Source: Acidobacteriota bacterium
Lineage (GTDB): Bacteria > Acidobacteriota > Vicinamibacteria > Marinacidobacterales > Marinacidobacteraceae
DNA: 64,000 nt
Reading direction: 5' to 3'
Assembly (NCBI GenBank): GCA_022826825.1
Contig: JAJDUD010000024.1
Coordinates: forward strand, 99,084-163,083
Shown: positions 24,318 to 33,672 of the stretch, in pieces
Position numbering within the stretch: position 1 is the first letter of the stretch
How the letters are laid out: the number at the start of each line of letters is the position of its first letter
Notes under the pieces: model-generated
What the model was told of the DNA's origin: nothing
What the model saw: the letters and a program-made list of their open reading frames with translations, nothing else
Databases searched by the model: none
Position numbers and translations under genes: made by a program

Positions 24318-26432
24318 CCCCGTCAGGTAGCGCTCCTGAAACTTCCGGATCGCCGGGAGGAGCGGCTGGCGGTCGTGGAGGGTGCCCGCGAACAGGTCGC
24401 CGAGCCGGTCGAGGCGCTCGGGCAGGCTGACGATCGTGAAGCGCCCGGGATGAAGGTCCCCATCGAGTTCGTCCCAGTCCAGCGGCGTCGAGACCGACGC
24501 CGCGGGTACGGGACGGACGGCGTAGGGAGGGACCACGGTCTGTCCGCGCCGGTTCTGCAGGAAGTCGAGGTAAACCCGCCCCCGCCGCCGGGAGGTGGTT
24601 CGTTCCACGGTCGCGATCTCCCGGTGTTCCCCGGCGACATGGGTGGAAACGGCCTCCGCGAACTGCCGGACCACGTCGTAGGGATACACCGGTTCCAGGG
24701 GAACGTAGATGTGGAGCCCGGTAGCGCCCGACGTCTTCAGGTAGGGACGGAGCCCGATCCCGCGGAGCACCTTGCCGAACGCGCGGGCGAGGCGCACCAC
24801 GTCGCTGAACGGCCCGCCGCCGGGGTCGAGGTCGAAGACCGCCCAGTCGGGGGTGTCCCGCCGGGTCCGCCGCGAAAGCCAGGGATGGATGTCGATGCTC
24901 CCCAGGTTGGCGGCGTAGAGGAGCGCCGCCGCGTCGTTGACGACGAGGTAGCGGATGGTCTCGCCCCGGTGTCCCGAAGGGATCTCCTCGCTGACGATCC
25001 AGTCCGGCGTGTGGTCCGGCAGGTCCTTCTGGTAGAAGGCCTTGCCCCCCACGCCGTCGGGGTAGCGGAGCAGGTGCGAGGGCCGCTCGTGCAGGTACGG
25101 CAGGAGGTGTTCGGCGACCCGGTCGTAGTAGCGGATCAGGTCTCCCTTGGTGTATCCGTGATCGGGCCAGAACACCTTGTCGAGGTTCGTGAAGTGGAGC
25201 GGCTGCGCGGACTCCCGCACCGCCCGCTGACGCGAGAGGCCCGCCAGCAGGTGCTCGGAGGGGTCCGGGGTCTCGGTACCGCGTGAGGGGATGCGCAGGC
25301 AGTCCGGACCGGGCGCCCGCTCGCCGGCGAGAGTCCCGGCGGCGGGATAGGCGGCGCCGCCGCGGCGGGCGATGGTTCCCGGCAGCCCCGCCGCTTCGCA
25401 GGCCGCGTGGAACTCCTCCCCCCGGACCGCCACGTGCTCCCCGAAGAGGAGGGTCCTGCCGGACGGCAACAGGGTGGAGAGCAGCTCCTTGCGTTCGAGC
25501 AGCGGGACGTTGCGCACGTCCCATTCCTCATAGCGGAGCAGGTCGTTCAGATAGAGCGAGACCGGAATCGACGGATCTCCGCCGAGCCGCACCGCGAGGC
25601 GCTCAGGTGAGGGCCTTTCGGCCTCGTCCGTGCTCACGAGGGTCCCGCTCAGGAGGAACTCCTCGGCGCGAACCGCCTCGGCCTCGGCCAGGAGCTCCGG
25701 CAGGTCGAGCCCGGCCCCGTCATCCGCCCGGGTCAGCCGAAGCTCCGCCCCGGAGCGTTCGAGGAAGACGGGAATGCCCCGGAGTTCCGGTTCGAAGATC
25801 CAGCCCTGGTCGGTGAAGGGCTCCCGCTCGCCCTCCGGCAGAACCGGAACCGGATCCGGTTCCCCGGTCCAGGGCGCGGCGCCCTTCAGGTCGAAGAAGG
25901 GTTGGCGCTCCGCGTCGGCGCGCGCGTAGCGGTCCCGCCCCTTGAACAGCAGCCATTCGTCCGGGCCCCGTTTCGTCTTCACCATGTGCCAGGCCCCGCG
26001 GAGCTTGCGGCCGGACAACCGGAGCACGAGCTTCCCGGCTTCCACGCCGGCAGCCCCCTGGTCCTCGCCCCCTTCCGTGACCTGGTAGGTGCCCCGGTCC
26101 CAGATGCCCATGGTGCCGCCGCCGTACTCACCCTCGGGAATCACCCCTTCGAAGTGCGTGTAGGCCAGCGGGTGGTCTTCGGTCCGGACGGCGAGCTTTT
26201 TCACCTCGGGGTCGTAGGAAAAGCCCCGCGGGACCGCCCACGAGCGGAGTACGCCGTGCATTTCCAGCCTCAGGTCGTAGTGGAGGCGGCGGGCCTCGTG
26301 GCGGTGGACCACGAAGCGCCGACCCCCGGGCGGCCCGGCGTCCGCGGCGCCTCCCGCCGGGGGTTCGGGTGTCCGGCCGAAGTCCCGCTTCTCCTCGTAC
26401 GCGGTGATCGTCCGGGATCGCTTGTCGGGCAT
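24309..26432 (-). CDS. ligD: LigD-type protein: 3'-phosphoesterase, degenerate ligase module and polymerase/primase domain
   Basis: This 707-residue protein has three modules. Residues ~38-175 are the 3'-phosphoesterase (RHEARRLHYDLRLE, EDHPLAYTHFEGVIPEGEYG). Residues ~205-382 align with an ATP-dependent ligase domain, but the catalytic motifs are lost: motif I reads FEPELRG instead of FEIKWDG (Lys is Glu216), motif III SGTLV instead of DGEIV, motif IV PGTIARR instead of EGIVAKR, and motif V CLRIP instead of WLKVK. Residues ~410-700 are the NHEJ polymerase (TNLDKVFWPD, DLDPG, TSGATGLHIYVPL). It probably processes ends while another ligase seals them. No ku gene is in the window. Confidence 0.88.
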   Translation of the reverse strand: MPDKRSRTITAYEEKRDFGRTPEPPAGGAADAGPPGGRRFVVHRHEARRLHYDLRLEMHGVLRSWAVPRGFSYDPEVKKLAVRTEDHPLAYTHFEGVIPEGEYGGGTMGIWDRGTYQVTEGGEDQGAAGVEAGKLVLRLSGRKLRGAWHMVKTKRGPDEWLLFKGRDRYARADAERQPFFDLKGAAPWTGEPDPVPVLPEGEREPFTDQGWIFEPELRGIPVFLERSGAELRLTRADDGAGLDLPELLAEAEAVRAEEFLLSGTLVSTDEAERPSPERLAVRLGGDPSIPVSLYLNDLLRYEEWDVRNVPLLERKELLSTLLPSGRTLLFGEHVAVRGEEFHAACEAAGLPGTIARRGGAAYPAAGTLAGERAPGPDCLRIPSRGTETPDPSEHLLAGLSRQRAVRESAQPLHFTNLDKVFWPDHGYTKGDLIRYYDRVAEHLLPYLHERPSHLLRYPDGVGGKAFYQKDLPDHTPDWIVSEEIPSGHRGETIRYLVVNDAAALLYAANLGSIDIHPWLSRRTRRDTPDWAVFDLDPGGGPFSDVVRLARAFGKVLRGIGLRPYLKTSGATGLHIYVPLEPVYPYDVVRQFAEAVSTHVAGEHREIATVERTTSRRRGRVYLDFLQNRRGQTVVPPYAVRPVPAASVSTPLDWDELDGDLHPGRFTIVSLPERLDRLGDLFAGTLHDRQPLLPAIRKFQERYLTGSG

Positions 26433-26546
26433 TGGGGGGCGCGTGGAGATCGCGTGGAGATCGCGTTCTGGCGGCTCTATTCTGGCGTCTCCGGGGTCAA
26501 TTCCGGAGGCTCGCTGCCGTCCCGGATTTCGCGGCGGTATCCATCC

Positions 26547-26574
26547 TTGACAGCCGAACGAGGCGCGCTAATCT
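26547..26574 (+). promoter_or_regulatory. Strong sigma70-type promoter
   Basis: TTGACA (26547-26552), a 16-base spacer, and TAATCT (26569-26574). A start 7 bases downstream falls on G26581, the first base of the structured RNA below. A perfect -35 box is rare in this 70% G+C sequence. Confidence 0.65.
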
Positions 26575-26580
26575 GCCGGT

Positions 26581-26740
26581 GCCCTGCCGGTTTCCCGCAA
26601 TCGGCGTTTCGGGTGCGCTCGTCCCGTGCGCGGCTCCAGGGTCCGGGTTTCCGGGCCCACCTCCATCCGTCTCCTTCCTTCCTCACGGAGCCAGAACGGG
26701 ACACCTTTCACGGCAGTTCCGGGAGTTGTGTCAGGGGGCC
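26581..26740 (+). ncRNA. ssrS: Structured small RNA, 6S-like candidate
   Basis: About 160 bases between ligD and the S9 peptidase fold into one long rod. The ends pair (GCCCTG 26581-26586 with CAGGG..C 26732-26739), then GTTTCCCG 26590-26597 with CGGGAGTT 26720-26727. A large internal bubble follows (23 bases against 17). Next come GTCCCGT 26621-26627 with ACGGGAC 26696-26702, GGCTCC 26632-26637 with GGAGCC 26687-26692, and an 8-bp hairpin GGGTCCGG/CCGGGCCC (26639-26658). A rod with a central bubble, 5' and 3' ends pairing, this length and a strong own promoter match 6S RNA, which mimics an open promoter and binds RNA polymerase. No protein frame is credible here. I could not compute a fold or covariance score. 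Confidence 0.55.
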
Positions 26741-26748
26741 AACTGTTC

Positions 26749-26792
26749 GGGAACGCCGGCCGGTTCTCGCGGTAGCGGCCTCCCGACCGGCA
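26749..26792. repeat. Divergent type A palindromic repeat
   Basis: It starts GGGAACGCCGGCCGG and ends CCCGACCGGCAC, the same ends as the type A copies, with a longer inner segment. It follows the structured RNA directly. The rest of the gap (26793-26981) shows no gene or signal I recognise. Confidence 0.45.
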
Positions 26793-26981
26793 CAGCGGCG
26801 CGCCGCGCCGGACGTGTCGCTGACGCGCGTGAAACGCACCCGGCAGACACCCGCGTTGCGCACCACGGGCGAAGTTGCCGTCTCCGGCGCGGGGGCGCCT
26901 CCCGCTCCGTCCCGGCGGCCCGGATACCATCCGGGACGCACCCCGCGTGTGACGGTGGTGCGGTGAGAGGCGAGGCGTACC

Positions 26982-29165
26982 ATGAAACGAATTCAGGAAG
27001 CAGCCGGGTCGGCACTCCCGGTTCGGGGACCGGCGCTGGCGCTGCTCTTCGCGGCGGCCGTCCTTCTCGCGGGATGCGAGGAGGCCGAGGAGACGCCCCG
27101 CATGACGCTGGAGGACGTCCTCGACATCCGGCATCCGACGGCGCCGGTATGGAGTCCCGACGGCGACGAGGTGTTCTTCGTCTGGGACCTGAACCAGCAG
27201 ATGGACCTCTATGCGGTGGCGCCGGGCTCCGGCGAACCCCCGCGGCAGTTGACGCGCTGGGGGGACTCGTACGAGGTGATCGGCGGGCTCTTCTGGGGCG
27301 GGGACGGCAACCTGCTGCATTTCACGCGCAACGGACGGCTCTACCAGATGGACCCGGATCTCGCGGGGACGCTGCGCGCCGTCTTCCATGACGAGCCCGG
27401 CGGCGAGTCCGGCTTCGCACCATCCCCCGACGGGCGCCGGATCGCTTTCCTGCGGGGCGGGGACCTGTTCGTGCGCGACCTGGCCGACGGCGCCGAGATC
27501 CAGTTGACCCGCACGGACGACCGCGCGGAGGGCGAACCCGCGTGGTCCCCGGACGGCCGCTTCATCGCCTACACGGTTTCGGACCGGGAAACGGTGGACG
27601 AGACCCACGAGATCTCCGGAGACTCGCTGCTCTATCGCCGGTTTCGCGGCACCGCGCCCGACCTCTGGGTGGCGCCGGTGGTCCGGAACGGCGTAGCGCG
27701 GCGCATCGCGGCCGGCGCCGGCGCCGTGTCGAGCCCCCGCTGGGTGGATACGGCGCGGCTGATCTACCAGGAAGTGGCGCCCGACGTCCGCACGCGCTCG
27801 GTGGTCCTCGCCGACCTTCGCGACGGTTCGCTCCGGCCGCTGCGCGTCACGGAAGACGAGAAGTGGTGGAGCCTCAACTACCTGGGAGGCGAACCGCGTC
27901 CTTCTCCCGACGGGGAGTGGGTGGCGCTCGTCGACGACTCCTCCGGCTGGGACCAACTGGTGGTGGTCTCGCTGGCCGACGGTGCCGCGCACGCCCTCAC
28001 GGGACCCGAGGAAGAGGCGCGGCGCTTTGCCTGGTCGCCCGACGGCGGCATGCTCGGCTGGGACGCGAATCCCGACCATCCGGGACAGCGCCAACTGTTC
28101 GTCGTGGCCACCGCCGAGTTGCCGGACGCCGTTCCCACGCGGATCACCTCGGCGCGGGGCACGAACACCCAGCCGTCCGTCGCGACCGGATTCCGGCTGA
28201 GTTCGGAACACGGCGGGTTCTCGCCCGACGGCTCGCGCATCGTGTTCCAGCACACCGGCCCCCGCGCCGTCCCCGACCTCTTCGCGGTGGAGACCGGTGG
28301 ATCGGGGGAGCCCGAGCGGCTCACGAACTCGCTGCCCGAGTCCCTCGACGCGGCGTTCTTCACCGAGGGCGAGTTCCTCCGGTATCCGGCGCGTGACGGG
28401 GGAGACGTGCCCGGCTACCTGTTCGTTGCCGAGGACCTCGATCGTTCCCTGAAGCATCCCGCGATCGTGTGGGTGCACGGGGACGGGATCGCCCAGAACT
28501 ACGACGGCTGGCACGTCCGCCGGGACTACGGGGTGTACCACTCCTTCCACCAGTTGCTCGCCTCCGAGGGCTACGTCGTGCTCATGCCCGACTACCGCGG
28601 GAGCATCGGCTACGGCCGGAACTTCCGGCAGGAGTCCTACCGCGACGTCGGGGGAGGCGACTACCAGGACGTCGCGGCCGCCGGGGACTACCTGCAGACG
28701 CTCGAGTTCGTGGACCCGGACCGCATCGGGGTCTGGGGGCTCAGCTACGGGGGTTTCATGACGATGCAGGCGCTTACGCTGGACCCCACGCTGTTTGCGG
28801 CGGGGGTGAACGTCGCCGGCGTTGGCGACTTCGGCGTCCGGTTCCGCGATCCCGGTGGCCCCTGGATGCTGGGCCGGATGGGACATCCCGCCGAAAACCC
28901 CGCCGTCTATGAGCTCGCGGCCCCTGCCGCCCGGGTCGATCGCGTCGAGAGCCCGCTGCTCATGCTGCACGGGACGTCGGACGTGAACGTGTCCTACTTC
29001 GAGTCCATCAACCTGGCCGACGGCCTCCTCCGGGAAGGCAAGGACTTCGAACTCGTCACCTATCCCGGGGAGTTCCACTACTTCCACCGGGAGCACGTCC
29101 TGCGCGACGCCTGGACCCGGGTCGGACGGTTCTTCGGCGAGCACCTCGCGGCCCCCTCCCGGTAG
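26982..29165 (+). CDS. S9-family (prolyl oligopeptidase/DPP-like) peptidase, lipoprotein
   Basis: This 727-residue protein has a lipoprotein signal ending in VLLAGC, so it is probably anchored in the periplasm or outer membrane. An N-terminal propeller with PVWSPDG, AWSPDGRF and FAWSPDGG blades limits access to the active site. The C-terminal alpha/beta hydrolase domain has the nucleophile Ser588 in WGLSYGGFMT, an Asp in HGTSDVNV and a His in GEFHYF. Members cleave short peptides. It is one of several exported peptidases here and stands alone on its strand. Confidence 0.9.
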   Translation: MKRIQEAAGSALPVRGPALALLFAAAVLLAGCEEAEETPRMTLEDVLDIRHPTAPVWSPDGDEVFFVWDLNQQMDLYAVAPGSGEPPRQLTRWGDSYEVIGGLFWGGDGNLLHFTRNGRLYQMDPDLAGTLRAVFHDEPGGESGFAPSPDGRRIAFLRGGDLFVRDLADGAEIQLTRTDDRAEGEPAWSPDGRFIAYTVSDRETVDETHEISGDSLLYRRFRGTAPDLWVAPVVRNGVARRIAAGAGAVSSPRWVDTARLIYQEVAPDVRTRSVVLADLRDGSLRPLRVTEDEKWWSLNYLGGEPRPSPDGEWVALVDDSSGWDQLVVVSLADGAAHALTGPEEEARRFAWSPDGGMLGWDANPDHPGQRQLFVVATAELPDAVPTRITSARGTNTQPSVATGFRLSSEHGGFSPDGSRIVFQHTGPRAVPDLFAVETGGSGEPERLTNSLPESLDAAFFTEGEFLRYPARDGGDVPGYLFVAEDLDRSLKHPAIVWVHGDGIAQNYDGWHVRRDYGVYHSFHQLLASEGYVVLMPDYRGSIGYGRNFRQESYRDVGGGDYQDVAAAGDYLQTLEFVDPDRIGVWGLSYGGFMTMQALTLDPTLFAAGVNVAGVGDFGVRFRDPGGPWMLGRMGHPAENPAVYELAAPAARVDRVESPLLMLHGTSDVNVSYFESINLADGLLREGKDFELVTYPGEFHYFHREHVLRDAWTRVGRFFGEHLAAPSR

Positions 29166-29191
29166 GGGGCCGTCCGGCGCCGCGCGGGACG

Positions 29192-30361
29192 TCAGGCGAG
29201 CGCGGAGCGGAAACGCCGGGCCAGTTCGTCCGGCGTGGTGCGGTTCCAGGTCTCGTTCACGCCGATCATGAAACCGCCGTCCGGCCGAAGGCCTCCCAGA
29301 TCCACTTCCTGCTCGCGGAGCCGCTGCCGGAACGCGTCGGGATCGGCGCTGTCCACCCGTAGCCGGAACAGGTTGGTGCCGCCCGCCATCCGCTCGACCG
29401 AAAAGGCGCCGTGCCGGTCCAGCTCGGTGATGAAGGACTCGGAGATTCCCACGGCGCTTGTGAATCGCTCGATGAAGCCGGGAAGGAAGTTGAGGGCGAC
29501 CGCGGCGAAGGGCCACGCGCCGGGGAGGCCGCTGCCGAACATCCGGCGCGTATGGAACATGCCGTCGAGCAGCGCGGCCGGGCCGGCCAGGATGGCTCCC
29601 GACGCCGCGTTGAAGTACTTGTAGAGGGACACGTACACCGTGTCGAACGGACGCGCCAGTGCGGCGACGTCCATCCCCGTATAGGCGCTTTGCAGGAACA
29701 TCCGCGCCCCGTCCAGGTGCAGCCGGATGCCCTCCTCCCGCGCGTAGGCGGCGATGCGCGTGAGTTCGCCCTGATCGAAGGTCTCGCCGGAGCGCCGCCG
29801 CACGGGGGTCTCGACCGAGATCACCGAGACCGGCCGCGCGACGCGCCCGCCGCGGGTTCGTTCCACGATCTCCTGCACCTGCTCGAGGCTGAAGGTCGAG
29901 CGGCCCGGCGCGAGCGGAATCAGCGGGATGGCGCTCAGCGTCTGCACGCAGTCGCCCGAGTCGTTGTACAGGTGAGCCTCGGCCTGGACGATCGCCCGGC
30001 CGCCGCCGGGGCCGGCCAGACTGCGCACCGCCAGGTGGTTGGCCAGCGTCCCGGTGGGCATGAAGACCGCGCGCTCCTTCCCGAGGAGCCGCGCGAACTG
30101 CTCCTCGAGCACCTGGACGGTCCCGCCGTTCGAATAGGAATCCCGCTCGATCCGGCCCTCTTCCGCCATCCGCGCGAGCAGGCGTCCCTGCTCGGCGGGC
30201 GTCAGCCCGAGCCCGTCTCCCGTCATCCGGACCCGGGTGGAGTCCGTGGCGGCCAACGGGGTGGCGCGGGAGCCGCCGGCCGTGGCACCGGGTGCGAGAA
30301 ACCCGGCGCCGAGTCCGACGGACCCGGCCTGCAGGAAACGTCGCCTGGGAAGTTTGTTCAT
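29192..30361 (-). CDS. Tat-exported threonine-aldolase/beta-eliminating-lyase-family PLP protein
   Basis: This 389-residue protein opens with a twin-arginine signal (MNKLPRRRFLQAGSVGLGAG). Aldolase-type motifs follow: SNGGTVQVLEEQFARLLGKE, VFMPTGTLANHLAV, LHLDGARMF, and the PLP lysine in VSLYKYFNAASGAIL. The family cleaves beta-hydroxy amino acids such as threonine or beta-eliminates Cys/Trp-like substrates; the substrate here is unknown. It is the third Tat-exported PLP enzyme in the window. Confidence 0.86.
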   Translation of the reverse strand: MNKLPRRRFLQAGSVGLGAGFLAPGATAGGSRATPLAATDSTRVRMTGDGLGLTPAEQGRLLARMAEEGRIERDSYSNGGTVQVLEEQFARLLGKERAVFMPTGTLANHLAVRSLAGPGGGRAIVQAEAHLYNDSGDCVQTLSAIPLIPLAPGRSTFSLEQVQEIVERTRGGRVARPVSVISVETPVRRRSGETFDQGELTRIAAYAREEGIRLHLDGARMFLQSAYTGMDVAALARPFDTVYVSLYKYFNAASGAILAGPAALLDGMFHTRRMFGSGLPGAWPFAAVALNFLPGFIERFTSAVGISESFITELDRHGAFSVERMAGGTNLFRLRVDSADPDAFRQRLREQEVDLGGLRPDGGFMIGVNETWNRTTPDELARRFRSALA

Positions 30362-30466
30362 GGCGTCCTCACGGGGGTGGTGTTCCGGAAATCACTGTAT
30401 CGGCCCCCCTCGGGGCCGGCAACTTCGACGGCGCCGCCCGTGGGCGGGGTTGCGGGGGGCGACCGG

Positions 30467-31888
30467 CTAGCGTCCGGGTTCCAGCAGCGCCCGGAAGGCC
30501 GGTGGGACGCTCATCCCGAGCGCTTCCGCCTCCGTCAGATGGATCCTGGCCTGAGCGGTGCGCCCGCGTTGCCGCTCCACGTCCGCGAGGAGGAAGTGGA
30601 TGCCGGCGAGCTGACCGGCGGCGGCTCCCGCCTCCCGGGCGGCGGCGAGCGCGCGGGACAGCGTCTCCGCCGCTTCCCCCAGCCGGCCGGCGGTGGCGAG
30701 GAGCTGACCCAGACCCTGGAGGGCGCCGGGGTGGCCGGGGTCATGCTCGAGCGCGTCACGCAGATAGCGTTCCGCCTGCCGGAAGTTGCCGCGCTGGAAG
30801 TGCAGGCTCGAGGCGCCGAGCAGGGTGGGGAGGTGGTTCGGGTCGGCGGCGATCGAGCGGCGGTAAAGGTCATCGGCTTCCCGGTCCCGTCCCCTCCGGG
30901 CGAGCAGGTTCGCGAGGTTCGCCATCGCCGCGCTCGAATCGGGGTCGCGTGAGAGGGCCGTGCGATAGGCCGTTTCGGCTTCCTCGGTGCGGCCCAGCCG
31001 CGCCAGCGCGTTGGCGTGGTTGTAGTGGAGGTCGGCGCTGCCGGGCCGTTCGTCCACCAGGCGCCGGTAGATCGCCTCCGCGCTGTCGTGGTCTCCGGAG
31101 GCCGCCGCCCGCCGGGCGCGGGCTTCCCTCCCGCGACTGTCGGCGCGGAGATCCTCGACGGCGATCAGCAGCGGGTCCGGGTCGGCAGTGGCGCCGAGCG
31201 AGGCCGACCGGGCGGCGGCCCGGGCCCGGGCGGTCGCTTCCGCGGCGCCCTCGGGGTCGCCGAGGCGTCTCGAGACCTGCGCGAGGAAGGACCAGCCGGC
31301 CGCGGACGACGGAAGCCGCTCCACGACGCGCTCGAATGCCGTGCGGGCGGCCGCCAGCTTTCCCCGCAGGAGTTGCCGGCGCCCGAGCGCGAGGGGAGCT
31401 TCGACGGATCCCGGCGCCGCCTCCTGGAGCGCTTCCCAGGCGGCCTCGGCCGCGCCGTCGTCGCCCATTGCGTCGAGGACGCGGGCCCGGAGCGCGAGCG
31501 CCGGGGAGAAACGCGGATTCCGGCGGAGCGCTTCGTCGGCCAGGCCCAGGGCGCGAGCCGGCTCGGCGGTTTCCAGCAGGCGGGCGTGGAGGTGCGGCCA
31601 GCGATGGTCCTCCCCGTCCAGACGGCCGGCCTCGGCATAGGCAAGGCCCGCGGGAGCCCCCAGCCGATGGGCATGGAGCACCATCCCGAAGCGCCCCCAG
31701 GCGGCCGCGTTTCCCCGGTCGGCGGCGAGGGCGTCCCGGGCGGCGCGAATGGCCTCCTGGACGGCGGGTTCCATGCCGCCGGATCCGACGTCCGGAATCT
31801 CCGGTCCTCCACAGGCGCCCGCCAGCACGGCGAGGGCCGCCAGGACGCCTCGTGCTCCCCCGGCCCGGAGAGCCGCCGCTTCAGTCAT
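30467..31888 (-). CDS. TPR-repeat lipoprotein
   Basis: This 473-residue protein has a lipoprotein-like signal (AALAVLAGAC) and then about ten TPR or half-TPR repeats, for example LHYNHANALARLGRTEEAETAYRTAL-type helices between residues 280 and 440. TPR arrays bind protein partners. It overlaps the stop of the upstream FG-GAP gene by 8 bases, so the two are translationally coupled. The same TPR plus CRTAC1 combination occurs at 46.5-50.8 kb. Confidence 0.82.
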   Translation of the reverse strand: MTEAAALRAGGARGVLAALAVLAGACGGPEIPDVGSGGMEPAVQEAIRAARDALAADRGNAAAWGRFGMVLHAHRLGAPAGLAYAEAGRLDGEDHRWPHLHARLLETAEPARALGLADEALRRNPRFSPALALRARVLDAMGDDGAAEAAWEALQEAAPGSVEAPLALGRRQLLRGKLAAARTAFERVVERLPSSAAGWSFLAQVSRRLGDPEGAAEATARARAAARSASLGATADPDPLLIAVEDLRADSRGREARARRAAASGDHDSAEAIYRRLVDERPGSADLHYNHANALARLGRTEEAETAYRTALSRDPDSSAAMANLANLLARRGRDREADDLYRRSIAADPNHLPTLLGASSLHFQRGNFRQAERYLRDALEHDPGHPGALQGLGQLLATAGRLGEAAETLSRALAAAREAGAAAGQLAGIHFLLADVERQRGRTAQARIHLTEAEALGMSVPPAFRALLEPGR

Positions 31889-33506
31889 GGATCGTTCCAG
31901 CGCCGCGGACCACGATCACGACCCGATTCGGTGCGGGCGCCGGAAACGCCTCCTCCGAGCCGTCGGACCAGCGGACCGTCAGACGTTCGATCGTGACGCC
32001 CGCGGGTATCCCGAAGTAGGCGCGCGGATCGCCCGAGCTGAGGTAGGAGACGCCGGGGTTGGCGCGGGCGACCCGGATCCCGGCCGAGGTGCGGATCCTG
32101 ACGGTGGCGCCGTGATCGGGGACGCCGGCAGGCTGTCGGGCGGCCACGAGCAACCAGTTCCCGTCGTGGCTCGAAACGTTCTCGAAGACCCGGGCCGGAC
32201 CTTCGGCGGCGGTGAGCACGAGATCGGGATCGCCGTCGCCGTCCAGATCGCCGGCAGCCAGTCCCCGGCCGACGACCGCCGCCTCGCTGAGGTCGGGGGA
32301 ACCGGCCCCGGCATCGGCGAAACGGGCGCTGCCGCCGCGCAGGATCAGGGCCCCTTCCGCGTACTGCTCGAAGAAGGGAAGCCGCGGTGATTGGCCCGGT
32401 GGACGCGCCACGCGCCCGTTGGCAATCACCGCATCGAGAAAACCGTCGAGATCGAAGTCGGCGAGAGCCACTCCGAACCCGGTCGTCGAGAGGCCGAGCG
32501 TTCCGAGCCCGCGGTCGATGGAGCCGTCCACAAAGCCGAACGGTTCCGCAAGATAGACGGTGTTCGTCTCGTCGGCGAAGTGGGTGAGCAGGATGTCGAG
32601 GACGCCGTCGCCGCTCAGGTCGCCGATTTCAATCCCCATTCCGGCCTCGGCACGGCCGAAGCCGCTGAGGGCGGCGCCGAGGAGCAGGGCCTCCTCGGTG
32701 AACGCCCCGTCGCCCTGATTCACCCAGAGGTGATTCGCCTCGGTGTCGTTCGCCACGTAGAAGTCCGGCCTCCCGTCGCCGGTGAAGTCGTGGCAGACGA
32801 CCCCGAGTCCCCGCGCCGGCAGGGCGGCGATACCCGTCTCTCTCCCCACCTCGACGAATCTTCCGTCCCCGGTGTTCCGGTAGAGGAGATCGGGCAACCC
32901 GGGCACGTCGGTCGGGTTGCAGTAGTCCTCTTCGCCGGTGGCCGCGAAGCAGCGGAAGTCCTCGTCGTAGTCCATGTAGCGGGTCACGAAGAGGTCCAGG
33001 CGCCCGTCGGCGTCGTAGTCGCAAAAGGCCGCGGACGCGCCCCAGCCGTCGTCCCAGAATTCCTCTTCGGACACCCGAAATCCGTCCGGGCCGGAATTGA
33101 GCAGAAGCGCGTCCGGTCCGTATCCGGTGCGGAAGAGGTCGAGGTCCCCGTCTCCGTCCGCATCCCCGGCGGCGACGCCCATGCCGTAGGCGCCAGTCGC
33201 CGGAATCCCGGCGCTCTCGACGAACCGGATGCCCGGTCCCCGGTTCTCGAAGAAGCGATCCGCGCCTTCGCCCTGGACCAGATAGAGGTCCAGGTCACCG
33301 TCGGCGTCGCGATCGAACAGCGCGACCCCCGACCCCATGATCTCGGGCATGAAGTAGGCGGGCCGGCCGTCCCCGCCTCTCCCGGTATGGTGTGTGAACG
33401 CCGCTCCGGCGGTGGACGTCACGTCGGCGAAACGTGGTTGCGCCGCGGCGGCGATGCCGCCCGACAGGGCGCCGGCGACGACCAGGCAGCCGGTGGCGAA
33501 ACTCAC
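31881..33506 (-). CDS. CRTAC1-like exported FG-GAP/VCBS-repeat protein with UnbV/ASPIC C-terminus
   Basis: Counting from GTG 33506 the protein has 541 residues and a signal peptide (about MSFATGCLVVAGALSGGIAAAA); an ATG at 33581 is possible but would put 25 extra residues before it. Calcium-binding FG-GAP loops recur: DRDADGDLDLYLV, DADGDGDLDLF, DYDADGRLDLFV, DLDGDGDPDLVL. The C-terminus (NWLLVAARQ, GVSYLSSGDPRAYFGI, VRWSDGSEE) is the ASPIC/UnbV domain. Such proteins form exported beta-propellers of unknown role. It is coupled to the TPR lipoprotein downstream. Confidence 0.87.
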   Translation of the reverse strand: MSFATGCLVVAGALSGGIAAAAQPRFADVTSTAGAAFTHHTGRGGDGRPAYFMPEIMGSGVALFDRDADGDLDLYLVQGEGADRFFENRGPGIRFVESAGIPATGAYGMGVAAGDADGDGDLDLFRTGYGPDALLLNSGPDGFRVSEEEFWDDGWGASAAFCDYDADGRLDLFVTRYMDYDEDFRCFAATGEEDYCNPTDVPGLPDLLYRNTGDGRFVEVGRETGIAALPARGLGVVCHDFTGDGRPDFYVANDTEANHLWVNQGDGAFTEEALLLGAALSGFGRAEAGMGIEIGDLSGDGVLDILLTHFADETNTVYLAEPFGFVDGSIDRGLGTLGLSTTGFGVALADFDLDGFLDAVIANGRVARPPGQSPRLPFFEQYAEGALILRGGSARFADAGAGSPDLSEAAVVGRGLAAGDLDGDGDPDLVLTAAEGPARVFENVSSHDGNWLLVAARQPAGVPDHGATVRIRTSAGIRVARANPGVSYLSSGDPRAYFGIPAGVTIERLTVRWSDGSEEAFPAPAPNRVVIVVRGAGTIHD

Positions 33507-33672
33507 GCGGCGTTCGCCCGGCGATCCATTCCGGCTGAAACACTCCGCTCCGCTCCGTCCGGCGTTGCGTTTCGGTCGCAATACACCCGGTATTCCTCCC
33601 TCACGCGCCTTGTCAGCCGGGTGCCTCGCCGGGCTCGACGCTCACGTGAGCTCCGACACCGGCTGCTGAGGA

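Noticed and set aside
26568..29516. Minus-strand open frame of 982 codons opposite the structured RNA and S9 peptidase
   Set aside because: It is a shadow of the peptidase gene and has no recognisable domain.
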